Positions 8,361 through 16,958 of a stretch of DNA of 64,000 nt are shown here, one piece after another. This stretch comes from Neobacillus sp. PS3-34. GTDB taxonomy: Bacteria > Bacillota > Bacilli > Bacillales > Cytobacillaceae. Under the pieces are notes generated by a model, which was not told the origin of the DNA, did no database searches, and saw only the letters and a list, made by a program, of their open reading frames with translations. Numbering within the stretch: position 1 is the first letter of the stretch; every line of letters begins with the position of its first letter. Made by a program: the position numbers and the translations under genes. Location of the stretch: positions 2,083,001-2,147,000 of the forward strand of contig NZ_CP133267.1 of the NCBI RefSeq assembly GCF_030915465.1, in the 5' to 3' direction.

Positions 8361-9435
8361 ATGTAATTTATCTTCCTATTCTAATAAATTTAAATACTTC
8401 TTTAGCTTTTCGTTTTGCAAGCTCCTTAACTACTTCAACTGGTGTCTTTTCTGCATCCAAACTTTAAAAAGACGAAAAACCTTATTTTTACTAATACTTC
8501 TTTGTTAGATCTATTTCCAGATTAATTATTTAAAATCGAGCATTTTTACATTCTATTAGCTTAAAAATGGAAGGTTATTCAAATTTATTATGGAGTATCT
8601 AGTAAAATTTGTGAACTGTAATATAGTATTTAATAGTAAAACTTTTTATCTAACAAATTTTTAATAACTTATATTTACGGTATCCATCACTTAAGGTTAT
8701 CTTTAAAATTCACTATCTATTAAAATGAAATATTAAGAAAAAGTATTTAAAAAGCATCCTACATAAGTATTTTGGATGCCTTTAATAGATATGAAAGTAT
8801 TTATAAGGTCATGATGTAACTCAATAAAAAAAAGTATCCCCAGACTAACGGCAAAGTTTCTCTAAAAGAGTTCCCACGTTTAAGTATTTAGCGACTATGA
8901 GTCTTGGCGTGAACTAATGAAGAAAATGAAATCAATTATGAAATTAATTTAAAACCCGCAAGAGTATTAGTAGGAATGGCCAGAAAGAATGATACCTATC
9001 GTCCTGAGAAGATACAACCAATTAAGTTGATGGATGTCTAGTGTTAAATTAAAATTAAAAAATCACTTTAAGATTAATACCTTTCGAATATTGGCTTATT
9101 CGTAGATTTCAAAAAAAGTGTGAGAACCGGATTTATTGAGTACAAGGGCTTTGACATGTTCCTTTAGAAAGATCGGCCTCTTACCACTTGGATAGGTATG
9201 ACGAAGGAATGAGAGAGCAATTGACCCGTTGAGACATGGGAGCGAAAACCTCCAGGGGTAGCGTGGAGAATACGTACATTATCTGGAAACCAATGGAGTA
9301 ATTATAGATTCCTTTATTTAAGGACACCTTCATTCAGCCTTCATGTCTAAATCTCACGCAATCAATCTCTTATAGTTCTTTCAAGTGTTTTGAAATCCTG
9401 CGAATTAGTGAGTATTCGTGAGATAATTATATTTT
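8361..9435. other. Gene-poor spacer with decayed coding remnants
   Basis: About 1.1 kb without an intact gene, upstream of dtcA. At 8385-8465 the minus strand keeps a short open stretch (KTPVEVVKELAKRKAKEVF) that ends just before dtcA and has no start codon. At 8890-9041 the plus strand keeps a frameshifted 3' gene end (separate entry). From about 9135 to 9310 there is a G-rich block with CCTCCAGGGGTAGCGTGGAG, different in composition from its AT-rich surroundings and not coding in any frame I checked. It could be a relic of a structured RNA such as a group II intron, but I could not establish that. Confidence 0.4.
8890..9041 (+). pseudogene. Decayed 3' end of an unidentified gene
   Basis: The plus strand reads SDYESWRELMKKM in one frame and, after a shift near 8930, NLKPARVLVGMARKNDTYR and on to a TAG at 9039-9041. 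The two parts look like one protein end joined by a frameshift. No start or ribosome-binding site is present. Family not recognised. Confidence 0.35.
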
Positions 9436-9513
9436 ACTGAGGGAGCACAATAAGAAAACGGGATCGCCGCAGCCATCCCATCTTTAACATAAGCACCCGT
9501 TAGTGTAAGTGAA
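9436..9513. repeat. Dispersed imperfect palindrome, copy D
   Basis: Carries ACAATAAGAAAACGGGATCG, CCGCAGCCATCCC and AAGCACCCGTTAGTGTAAGTG, matching the right half of copies B and C. It lies 39 bases 3' of the membrane protein gene at 9553, the same gene-then-repeat arrangement as copies A to C. Confidence 0.6.
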
Positions 9514-9552
9514 TTGATTCACAAGATAAGCTTTAAGGTATTCGTTAAGTTA

Positions 9553-10023
9553 TTACAAAGTATCAAATGATTTAGCCTTACTAATTCGATCAGCAATTAA
9601 ATAAATAATAATATATATTGGAAAGGAATAAAAAACACTCCATTTTACAGTAGTATAAAATCCAATCCATTCAAATACGGGTTCACTTATAAAAGAAGTA
9701 AGTGAGGAATAAATAACAGCCTTAAAAAAGGGATTTAAAGTTGGTTTAAATTGTAGCCAAAGCATAAGAGTTACAGGTATTAAAGTAAAGTCCCAAGGTA
9801 AAAACGCTGGAATGGTAGGCAATACTCTCCCAGAATAATGCCAAAGCCCAAATACTAGTCCTAAAAAATCAAGCCAAGGAATGATTGATAAGGCTACTGA
9901 AAGCCAAAATTCCCAGTGCCATAACGTATGCTCTTTCCAATGGTTGACATAGTCTACTTCTACTTGATGAATTCTTTGAAAAAATTTATCTGAACTTATT
10001 ATTTCTTTTTTACTGATTAATGT
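9553..10023 (-). CDS. CBO0543-like multi-pass membrane protein, start unclear
   Basis: The frame is open from a stop codon at 10024-10026 to 9553, about 156 codons. It codes for a charged N-terminal part (HWKEHTLWHWEFW) followed by four hydrophobic segments and a motif-rich middle (LPTIPAFLPWDFTLIPV, SFPIYIIIYLI). This resembles the small hypothetical CBO0543 membrane family common in spore-forming Firmicutes. No ATG or GTG occurs in frame at the expected place. A TTG at 9822 would cut off a third of the protein, so either a base is missing near the start or the gene is N-terminally damaged. Function unknown. Confidence 0.55.
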   Translation of the reverse strand, partial: TLISKKEIISSDKFFQRIHQVEVDYVNHWKEHTLWHWEFWLSVALSIIPWLDFLGLVFGLWHYSGRVLPTIPAFLPWDFTLIPVTLMLWLQFKPTLNPFFKAVIYSSLTSFISEPVFEWIGFYTTVKWSVFYSFPIYIIIYLIADRISKAKSFDTL

Positions 10024-10093
10024 TCACTTTTCCCTATACTGCCTAACAATTTTAAAAAACTTACTTTATTTCCGTCAGTTCATCCCATACACT

Positions 10094-11848
10094 TCAACTT
10101 CCCTGTAAACCCTTTATTATCCAATCTACTTTCATTTTATCACGTACTTCTTCAGTACAAAGGTCCTTGTGGAGTGCATACACAAAAAGATGTGTAACCC
10201 TACTAATTGCTACATATAATAAATTATGATCTGTGTATTGATAACTAATATCACTAAGAATCCCGTATCTATGAAAAAGTATGTCCGTGAGAGGACCATC
10301 ATCAAAATTAACAAGTAGGGCTGAACGTAAGGTTTCACCCTTTACAGAATGTATAGTAAAAACATCATCTTCTGTAAGTTCAATTCCATTTACTCCTCTA
10401 CTATCCGAACAATTTAATATATTGTCAATTTCACGAAATATTGAGTTTGTAATATTAATTCTTGCTACTCCTTTTTCTTGTAGTAGATCATTTATAAACA
10501 CCTTTAGTCGTTGCTTTCTTTCATCAGCAATCCCTAATTTTAAGAAGTCTAATAATAGTTTGTTTAACTCCATGATTCTCTCATGGTTTTTAACCCATTT
10601 TTTCAATTCAGAAAAGCTTTCATCGTCGTTTCTAATTTTTTTACACACAAATTCGATTACTAAACGTTTTAACTGAACACTAATCGTTTCTAGCTCCTTA
10701 GATCTTTTATTACCATACGTTATTCCTGGCTTTATTCTAGGCGTCCATCTCTTATTCCAAACTAATACTTTATCGCTCTTTTTATTGTCTTTAAAAGTCT
10801 GAGACTGAAGTTCATACTCTTTAATAATCCTTTTATATGCTGTATATATTTGATTCTCCTCTTCATACAATAGAATAATTGGAGCAAAAGAAACTTTATC
10901 TTCAGGTGTTTGAATATCTACGGTAGGCATTATTATATTCAAAGGTTTTGAGATTTCTTTCCCAAAGCGATTTGTTAAATTTAATTTAAAAACCTGATTC
11001 TCAACAATTTCAGGCATAGGTTGGCCATACATGATTGTTTGATAAGGATCTCCAATTATTTGCAATATATTATTTTCTGAATCAAATATTCTTCTCAATA
11101 ATTCAATTCCTATAGGGGTTGTATCTTGAAATTCGTCGATAAATATATATTTAAACCGATTCCTTAGCATCTCGCTATAATGGGAATTAGTTAAAAATAA
11201 ATTGGAAAACATAAACGTGTCATCGTACTGTAAAAAACCTTGCTTTTTACGGGAATGTTTTGCTTGTAAAGCATCAGCCCTATATCTTTCAAACTTATCC
11301 CATCCACTAGTATTTTCTATATCTATACAGCCCCGCGAACTATCGAAGAAAAGAGTGCTTTCTTGAATTTTCTCTGCAATAAATGCCCTTGCACCATCCT
11401 GCATAAAAGAATATCTTCTCATTAGGAATTTTTTATAAAACTCTAAATCATTAGAGGATTCTTCATCAAAAAATAAAGTATTATGATTGTACTCTTTTTT
11501 AAAAAATGGCAGCACACAATACCTATTAAAAAACTCATGTAATGTACCAATAAAATGTGGATGGGAGATACTTGCGATACCCGCTTTTTGAAGTGTAGTA
11601 TGGATCTCATTAATAGCTACATTTGTATATGTAATAATACAAACGCCTTCTTTACTCCCAATTTTTTTTAGATATCTTAGTAGCAATACTATTTTTGCAG
11701 CTAATGCAGTTGTTTTTCCTGCACCTGGCCCCGCTACAATCGTTTTTGTCTCGAACAATTCAATAAACTCTCTTTGCAAACTATTAAATCTTCCATCACC
11801 CAATAAAATTTTCTCAATTAGTTCATATTCTACATCATCAAACTGCAA
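10094..11848 (-). CDS. gajB: Gabija helicase-like protein GajB (UvrD/Rep type)
   Basis: A 584-residue superfamily 1 helicase. Walker A is AGPGAGKT (residues 39-46). The DExx box appears as IDEFQD (237-242), HSVKGET matches the late motif around residue 500, and LLYVAISRVTHLFVYAL matches motif VI near the C-terminus. It overlaps gajA by 11 bases and follows it, the order found in Gabija. In that system GajB senses DNA ends or single-stranded DNA from phage replication and activates GajA; both form a large complex. The protein is somewhat longer than the typical GajB of about 500 residues. Other class 2 OLD plus UvrD pairs exist, so the exact subtype rests on context. Confidence 0.8.
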   Translation of the reverse strand: MQFDDVEYELIEKILLGDGRFNSLQREFIELFETKTIVAGPGAGKTTALAAKIVLLLRYLKKIGSKEGVCIITYTNVAINEIHTTLQKAGIASISHPHFIGTLHEFFNRYCVLPFFKKEYNHNTLFFDEESSNDLEFYKKFLMRRYSFMQDGARAFIAEKIQESTLFFDSSRGCIDIENTSGWDKFERYRADALQAKHSRKKQGFLQYDDTFMFSNLFLTNSHYSEMLRNRFKYIFIDEFQDTTPIGIELLRRIFDSENNILQIIGDPYQTIMYGQPMPEIVENQVFKLNLTNRFGKEISKPLNIIMPTVDIQTPEDKVSFAPIILLYEEENQIYTAYKRIIKEYELQSQTFKDNKKSDKVLVWNKRWTPRIKPGITYGNKRSKELETISVQLKRLVIEFVCKKIRNDDESFSELKKWVKNHERIMELNKLLLDFLKLGIADERKQRLKVFINDLLQEKGVARINITNSIFREIDNILNCSDSRGVNGIELTEDDVFTIHSVKGETLRSALLVNFDDGPLTDILFHRYGILSDISYQYTDHNLLYVAISRVTHLFVYALHKDLCTEEVRDKMKVDWIIKGLQGS

Positions 11849-13838
11849 CGTTCTCTCCTCCTGTTACATGTTTGATTGCATCTATTAGATGCTTCAACAC
11901 TTGATCTTGTAATAACCTTTCTTTTAAACTTTGTTTATTATCTATGAGGAATTTTGCAAATTGTTGAGCTACTATAGACTTAGAAACTTCCTTTTTCAAT
12001 AAAAAAGAGTAAACATTTGTGGCTCTTTCAACTGGACCTACTATCGCTTCCCAAATTTTCTTTTGTTCCTGTCTGTTTGATGCTTGAATGTAGTGACACT
12101 TTAATAAAGTATCTTCAAATTCTTCCCTTAAACTACTATGTGCTATAGAGTGCTCTAAAGTCCATGGTTGAGATATATATACTTTTGTTTCTTCCATATT
12201 GTTGAAGTATCTTTCTTTAATTTCATTCTCTTTTACTATTTTACATTCATTAAAATTTGGGTCTACAGATTGCAACAATGATTCTATACTTTTAGCTATT
12301 TCTTCAAACATTTTTTTCTGTTCAACCCCTGAAAATTCCTCTCTTACTTTTTCACCATAAATTGTTTTAGATTTACTTATTAAATCCTTCATTTGAACAT
12401 ATATGTTTTCTTCTAATTGACTTTTTAATTGTTCACTTTCATAAATGTCAGCGATTTTCCTATTTAATCCGCTATCCACTTTTAAATAACAAGGTTCTTC
12501 ATAATACTCGACTGGTTTTAAATCTAAATCGGTTATTATAGAAACTGGAAAATTCATTGGCTTATTAACATCATCTCTAATAAAGATGGATGAATATCGT
12601 TTAAATGCCAAATTGCCAACGTTTATAATTGAAACACCATATTTATGTAAGGGTCGGTCAATGATCTCTGCAATGGAAGGTAATAATAAGTTCTCTGCAT
12701 CACCTTCTACAAAGATAACGCCTCTAGCAAAAAATAAATTAGCTTTAGTTGCATCTAAAAACCTTTCTAAAAATTCATAGTCATCTGCTTCCAATTTTGT
12801 TTGGCCTTTATTCATTGGAAAAGCTTGTTGATTGAAAATAAGAATAATATTTTCTAAGGATATCGAAGCTACTAACACTGGGCTATGGGATGTGAAAATA
12901 TATTGCATACCTGTTTCATCAGCATTCTTTTCAAAGTGTTTAATAACTCGAAGTTGTGCTTGTGGATGTATATGTGCCTCTATCTCTTCTATCAAAGCAA
13001 TTTTGGGTCCCACTTCTGTTTCACTTAGCAATAATAATTCAACAGCCATAAATAATAGGTTGGAGCTTCCTAAGCCTGTTCCAATCTCTCCTAAGTTCAA
13101 TTCTAGTTTTCTTAAAATCTCTGAGAAACTCATTTCCCTATTTTTTATTTCAGGTTCCTTTTTATTATTTTCCTCAAAGAATTCATTAACAGTTAGTCTA
13201 ATTTTACTCAACACCGGTTCATTTAGTACTCTCTTTAATTCATCAAAAGCGTTTGTAAAACTATCAACAATCTGTTGCTTTTCTGTGCTATCATCTGTAA
13301 AATCACTTAAGCTTTTTACTACTTGAGCTACACGAGAACGTGTACCTGGGCTTAATTCAGTTGTAGCATCTCGTAATGGCTTAAGATATGTCACTGCTAA
13401 TAATTGTCGAACAGTATCTTCCATACCAACTTCTAAATTTTCCGGACCTGCTTTTACACTTCTTTTAATTTTCTTCTGTTTATTAATATCTTCATAAATC
13501 TCTGCTTCCAATACAATGCGAAGTTCAGAAGTTTGTGATTGAAGCGATAACCATTCATAAAAATATGCTTCTTCTAGTGGACTTAACTTTTTAAATATAC
13601 ATTCAATTTTTAATGAGGTATTATCTTTATTAAAATCTTGTTCTGTCACCCAATTAATATCGTGACTGTTTGTTCCAAGAATTATTTTGATGGCATCGAT
13701 AATTGCAGTTTTTCCTGAATCATTTTCACCAACTAAAATATTTAACCCTTCCTTAAATTCAACTTCAATCCCAGGATTTCCATCTTCACCAACAGAAAAT
13801 TTTCTCCAGTTCCATAATTTCAAACTATGTAGATACAT
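11838..13838 (-). CDS. gajA: Gabija nuclease GajA (OLD-family ATPase with TOPRIM)
   Basis: A 666-residue class 2 OLD protein. The ABC-type ATPase half has Walker A GENDSGKT (37-44), a signature-like GTGLGSSN (253-260), Walker B IALIEEIEAH with Glu near 285, and the H-loop FTSHSP (315-320). The TOPRIM half starts at about 370 with FVEGDAE (metal-binding E379) and continues with ITDLDLKP (D437, D439). Known role: GajA is a sequence-preferring DNA nicking endonuclease held off by normal nucleotide levels and released when phage replication depletes them. Its stop overlaps the start of gajB. A good promoter lies just upstream (13876-13904). Confidence 0.82.
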   Translation of the reverse strand: MYLHSLKLWNWRKFSVGEDGNPGIEVEFKEGLNILVGENDSGKTAIIDAIKIILGTNSHDINWVTEQDFNKDNTSLKIECIFKKLSPLEEAYFYEWLSLQSQTSELRIVLEAEIYEDINKQKKIKRSVKAGPENLEVGMEDTVRQLLAVTYLKPLRDATTELSPGTRSRVAQVVKSLSDFTDDSTEKQQIVDSFTNAFDELKRVLNEPVLSKIRLTVNEFFEENNKKEPEIKNREMSFSEILRKLELNLGEIGTGLGSSNLLFMAVELLLLSETEVGPKIALIEEIEAHIHPQAQLRVIKHFEKNADETGMQYIFTSHSPVLVASISLENIILIFNQQAFPMNKGQTKLEADDYEFLERFLDATKANLFFARGVIFVEGDAENLLLPSIAEIIDRPLHKYGVSIINVGNLAFKRYSSIFIRDDVNKPMNFPVSIITDLDLKPVEYYEEPCYLKVDSGLNRKIADIYESEQLKSQLEENIYVQMKDLISKSKTIYGEKVREEFSGVEQKKMFEEIAKSIESLLQSVDPNFNECKIVKENEIKERYFNNMEETKVYISQPWTLEHSIAHSSLREEFEDTLLKCHYIQASNRQEQKKIWEAIVGPVERATNVYSFLLKKEVSKSIVAQQFAKFLIDNKQSLKERLLQDQVLKHLIDAIKHVTGGENVAV

Positions 13839-13875
13839 CTCTTATCCCTTCTTACTACTAAAGAATTTGTATTTA

Positions 13876-13904
13876 ATACTATTTTCCTAGATAATAATTA
13901 ACAA
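13876..13904 (-). promoter_or_regulatory. Probable sigma-A promoter for gajA-gajB
   Basis: Read on the minus strand: TTGTTA, a 17-base spacer, then TAGTAT, about 40 bases before the gajA start. The preceding gene ends at 13929 with no obvious terminator between, so read-through is also possible. Confidence 0.5.
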
Positions 13905-13928
13905 TTTTTTGAACCTTGTAATAAGATA

Positions 13929-14861
13929 TTAAAATTTCATTTTATGTGTCCGAAACTTATGAGGAATCCCTTTTTGTTTTTTCACCTTCCAAAGAAAATC
14001 ACCATTTACAAGCACATTTCCTTGTTCTATTGTTGTTGAGTATTGGTTTCCACGTGCATCAAATAGTAAAAGTTCAAATCGGCAGTTATAGTTTCCAACA
14101 CCGTATTCATCAATATCTAATCGTAAAGGATCAGATGAACTGAAACCAACAAATAATTTACCAACTATTTCTGATTTGGGCTGTATTCCTATTTTAAAAT
14201 CAGCTCCAACCACTCTATCTATACCAAATACGGGATGGTGAGATAATTTTTTACCATCCTTATTGTGTATGTTCATATAACCTGCAGTGATTGTAATTGG
14301 GTTCTCGGTGGTATTTGCTAATAGTACGTCTATCGATGCACAACCATCCAAATCATGTACAGCATAAAGGGTTTGTTCAAGAAATTTAACTTCAATTAAC
14401 CCATTATTCTGATACATAAAATCAAAATCACTCCGTTTTGCTACAGAGTTTGAACTCCCCTTACGAATTAAGCATAGACCTTCATTTAATTTATTGTATT
14501 TTCGTTTAAGCATATAAGGTTTATTATTTGTATTATAAATTCTAAAAACCCCGAGAAGAGTCCCTTCATATTCATATTTGAAATAATCAAACTGTATATC
14601 GGGCTCAATATTACTCAAAATAACCTGGATATAATTTGATGAATCAACAAATTCCTCAAGAGTAATCCCCTTTATTTCTTTTCCTTCCGGCCTATCCTTA
14701 ACCCCAGTGATAATGAATTTGTCTCCTTCATGACGTGAATTTGCCATTGCCATAATGTCAGCAATTAGATCCATATGCTTGTCTTTCGAATATTGTTTTT
14801 CTTTAAAGTCTAGATAGTCACATTCATATCCATGCTTTATCAATTCTTCAATCTTTTCCAT
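13929..14861 (-). CDS. AlbA_2/Schlafen-like putative DNA- or RNA-binding protein
   Basis: The start at 14861 is chosen because TTAAGGAG lies eight bases upstream; nine extra upstream codons have no site. The 310-residue protein begins with an AlbA_2 (Schlafen AAA-4-like) domain: ECDYLDFKEKQY, then DLIADIMAMANS, FIITGVKDRP and a conserved RKGSS near residue 135. This fold occurs in predicted transcription regulators and in defence-associated and Schlafen-type nucleases. The C-terminal half (about 155-310) looks beta-rich and has no ATPase motifs. It lies 90 bases upstream of gajA. It could be a third defence component or a separate one-gene system. Confidence 0.6.
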   Translation of the reverse strand: MEKIEELIKHGYECDYLDFKEKQYSKDKHMDLIADIMAMANSRHEGDKFIITGVKDRPEGKEIKGITLEEFVDSSNYIQVILSNIEPDIQFDYFKYEYEGTLLGVFRIYNTNNKPYMLKRKYNKLNEGLCLIRKGSSNSVAKRSDFDFMYQNNGLIEVKFLEQTLYAVHDLDGCASIDVLLANTTENPITITAGYMNIHNKDGKKLSHHPVFGIDRVVGADFKIGIQPKSEIVGKLFVGFSSSDPLRLDIDEYGVGNYNCRFELLLFDARGNQYSTTIEQGNVLVNGDFLWKVKKQKGIPHKFRTHKMKF

Positions 14862-14988
14862 AAATTTTCTCCTTAAGCAGATTGACATAAATTATTAATT
14901 CGACAAATCTCACCATTTTCCTATATTTACCTTAGAAAATTTAGTGAATTCTTAATGCAATATTAAACTCAGTTTTAAATGTAAATGC

Positions 14989-15012
14989 AAAAAGGACCCA
15001 TACTGGTCCTTT
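14989..15012 (-). terminator. Rho-independent terminator of the tns operon
   Basis: On the minus strand AAAGGACC, a five-base loop, GGGTCCTTT and more T follow the last tniQ gene by seven bases. This ends the transposition operon and separates it from the cargo. Confidence 0.75.
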
Positions 15013-15018
15013 CCTACC

Positions 15019-16904
15019 TCAAAAAATAATGTTTTCATTTTTACAATCTTTATAAATCTCTTCATGAATATGAGTTCTAAGCTTTTCTGCAGAATGCGTT
15101 TTTAAACCCGCTGCACGAACTACTTCCCATTCTTTTATAGATGATTTTGTTTTGTTAAACCCTCTAATGACATTCTTTATCCTTCTTATTTGAAATTGCT
15201 CAACTGATTCAATGCTTTGATTAAGTAATTCCTTTGTTTTTGGAAGTTGTTCCAACCCTTTACTTAGTGAGGCCAGCTTACCTAACCTACGGCCAATTTC
15301 ATTTTTGGTTACTCTAATTAACTTATATTTTTCAGATAAAATGCTTGTAACAATTAATTCTACCTGTTTGGCCATTTCCTGATCTCTTTTCTCCCAGTTA
15401 ATCCTTGTGATACCCTTATCAGAAGTGACTTTTTTAGTAGAAGGAGTATTATTTTTAAACCATTCTTTGTCATTCCGATATAGCCAGATATACACTTTTG
15501 AATTTATAGAGCGTAATTCAGTAATGGATTTATCTTTACTGTTTTTAAGGAGTAAGACCCATTCCTCTCTATATTTTTGCTTTTTCTCGATATTTACAGA
15601 AGAAGATATTTTTTGGGGTCTTCAACATTTGATATCATCATCCTCTTTACTGTCATAGGGTCTACTCCAAGTATTTCAGCCATCTTTCGTAAAGATAATC
15701 CCTTTTGTGAAAGGTCGGCTAACTTTTCTTTCCATACACAACCAAACTCTTTGATCCTCCCAATTTTGAATTGGTCTTCATTTGTTTTGTCTGGCCCTTT
15801 TCTAGAAAAAACAAATCCACACGAACATGAAAATGTTCCAATAGGTAGACCCGTTTTATAATCCCTTGTTATAACACAAGAAGTCAGGATAGGTTTATGA
15901 AAATGGTCCGCAGCTTTATTTAGACAAATCCAAGGTCCGTTCCCAAAGGGCTTATAAGATGTCGAACCGATTTGACTAACCATTGTTGAGATATTTTCTC
16001 CTAGAAATTCCAAAAACAAAATGTGTCTTAAGGGATGGCAACTTACCCTTGGCTTTCTAAGTAACTTATGTAACCATGTATCATTTTCATCAGGATAGAT
16101 ATAACTTTCTAGAGTATCTAATAACTGTTTTCCATAGTACTCATTAAACTTTGGAATCAACTGCTTCCATCGGATTCTGCCTTCTAAAGTTACTAATTGT
16201 TGCTTATTCAATTTAGATATATAAAAATTTTTTAAGTTCTCCAAACCTAGTGGCTGAATACTATTGTTGAGCAAGTAATCCGTTTGTTCTGCTACATACA
16301 GAAAATGCTTAAACTCAATCTTAAGATTGGTATCTAGACTGATTAAATCAGAATCCCTTATACTATCTTCTAAAGATATATATTCATGTTTATGCTTTCT
16401 TTCAGTGAATGGATTCGATGACTCAATAAGCCATGTATTATGAATTGGACAAACTTTTACTCCTTCAATCTGATGTGTCCTATGCCAGTAACATTCACCT
16501 TGGGTTTGTTTTTCTTCATCAACACACAATATGCAATATTTTAATTTTTTTTCATTTTTAACAGTACTTGCGGTTCTACCAGAGCTCATAAATATGTTTG
16601 TTCCGTCTTCATTTTTCATAATTAATCTGAGTTTATTTTCACGATCATTAGTTATAAAAGGGGAATAGTAAGGAAGCAGGGTATGATTGTTTATAAAATA
16701 ATCGGAGGAATATGCATTGGGGGATGGTAGGCTTTCACATAGTTTTTCTAGATTTGTAGGAAATATTGTCGATGCACAAGTTGTAGAAGAATCAAATAAA
16801 TCGAACATAAAGTGTTTTTTGTTTACATCACCTGAATATTGGTAAAATCTTGCTAACACGCTAAATAGTAATTCATCTTTGTAAAGATTAGGGAAGAAAA
16901 TCAT
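15019..16904 (-). CDS. TnsD/TniQ-family target selector, second copy (frameshifted)
   Basis: The first part (to about 15594) has an N-terminal TniQ domain (FFPNLYKDELLFSVLAR), a zinc-binding cluster (YCILCVDEE..CYWHRTHQ..VCPIHNTWLI), a second Cys pair (FSCSCGFVF) and a C-terminal helix-turn-helix (LRKMAEILGVDPMTVKRMM). The frame then breaks at about 15598 and resumes with the typical TnsD tail (REEW, ITELRS, YIWLYRNDKEWFKNN) to 15019. One missing base repairs it to about 628 residues, normal for TnsD. The start at 16904 has GGAG eight bases upstream. TniQ proteins recognise the target DNA and recruit TnsC. Whether this one or its neighbour binds glmS cannot be told here. Confidence 0.8.
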
Positions 16905-16958
16905 TGCTGTTACTCCATTCTTTTTCTCCCCATTATTACCCATTTAGTTAATTATCAA

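Noticed and set aside
10020..10030. TGTTCACTTTT as a possible second transposon end
   Set aside because: It matches seven bases of the right tip but has no TnsB-type repeats beside it and lies within the start region of another gene.
12586..13326. Plus-strand frames opposite gajA
   Set aside because: They are antisense shadows without ribosome-binding sites.
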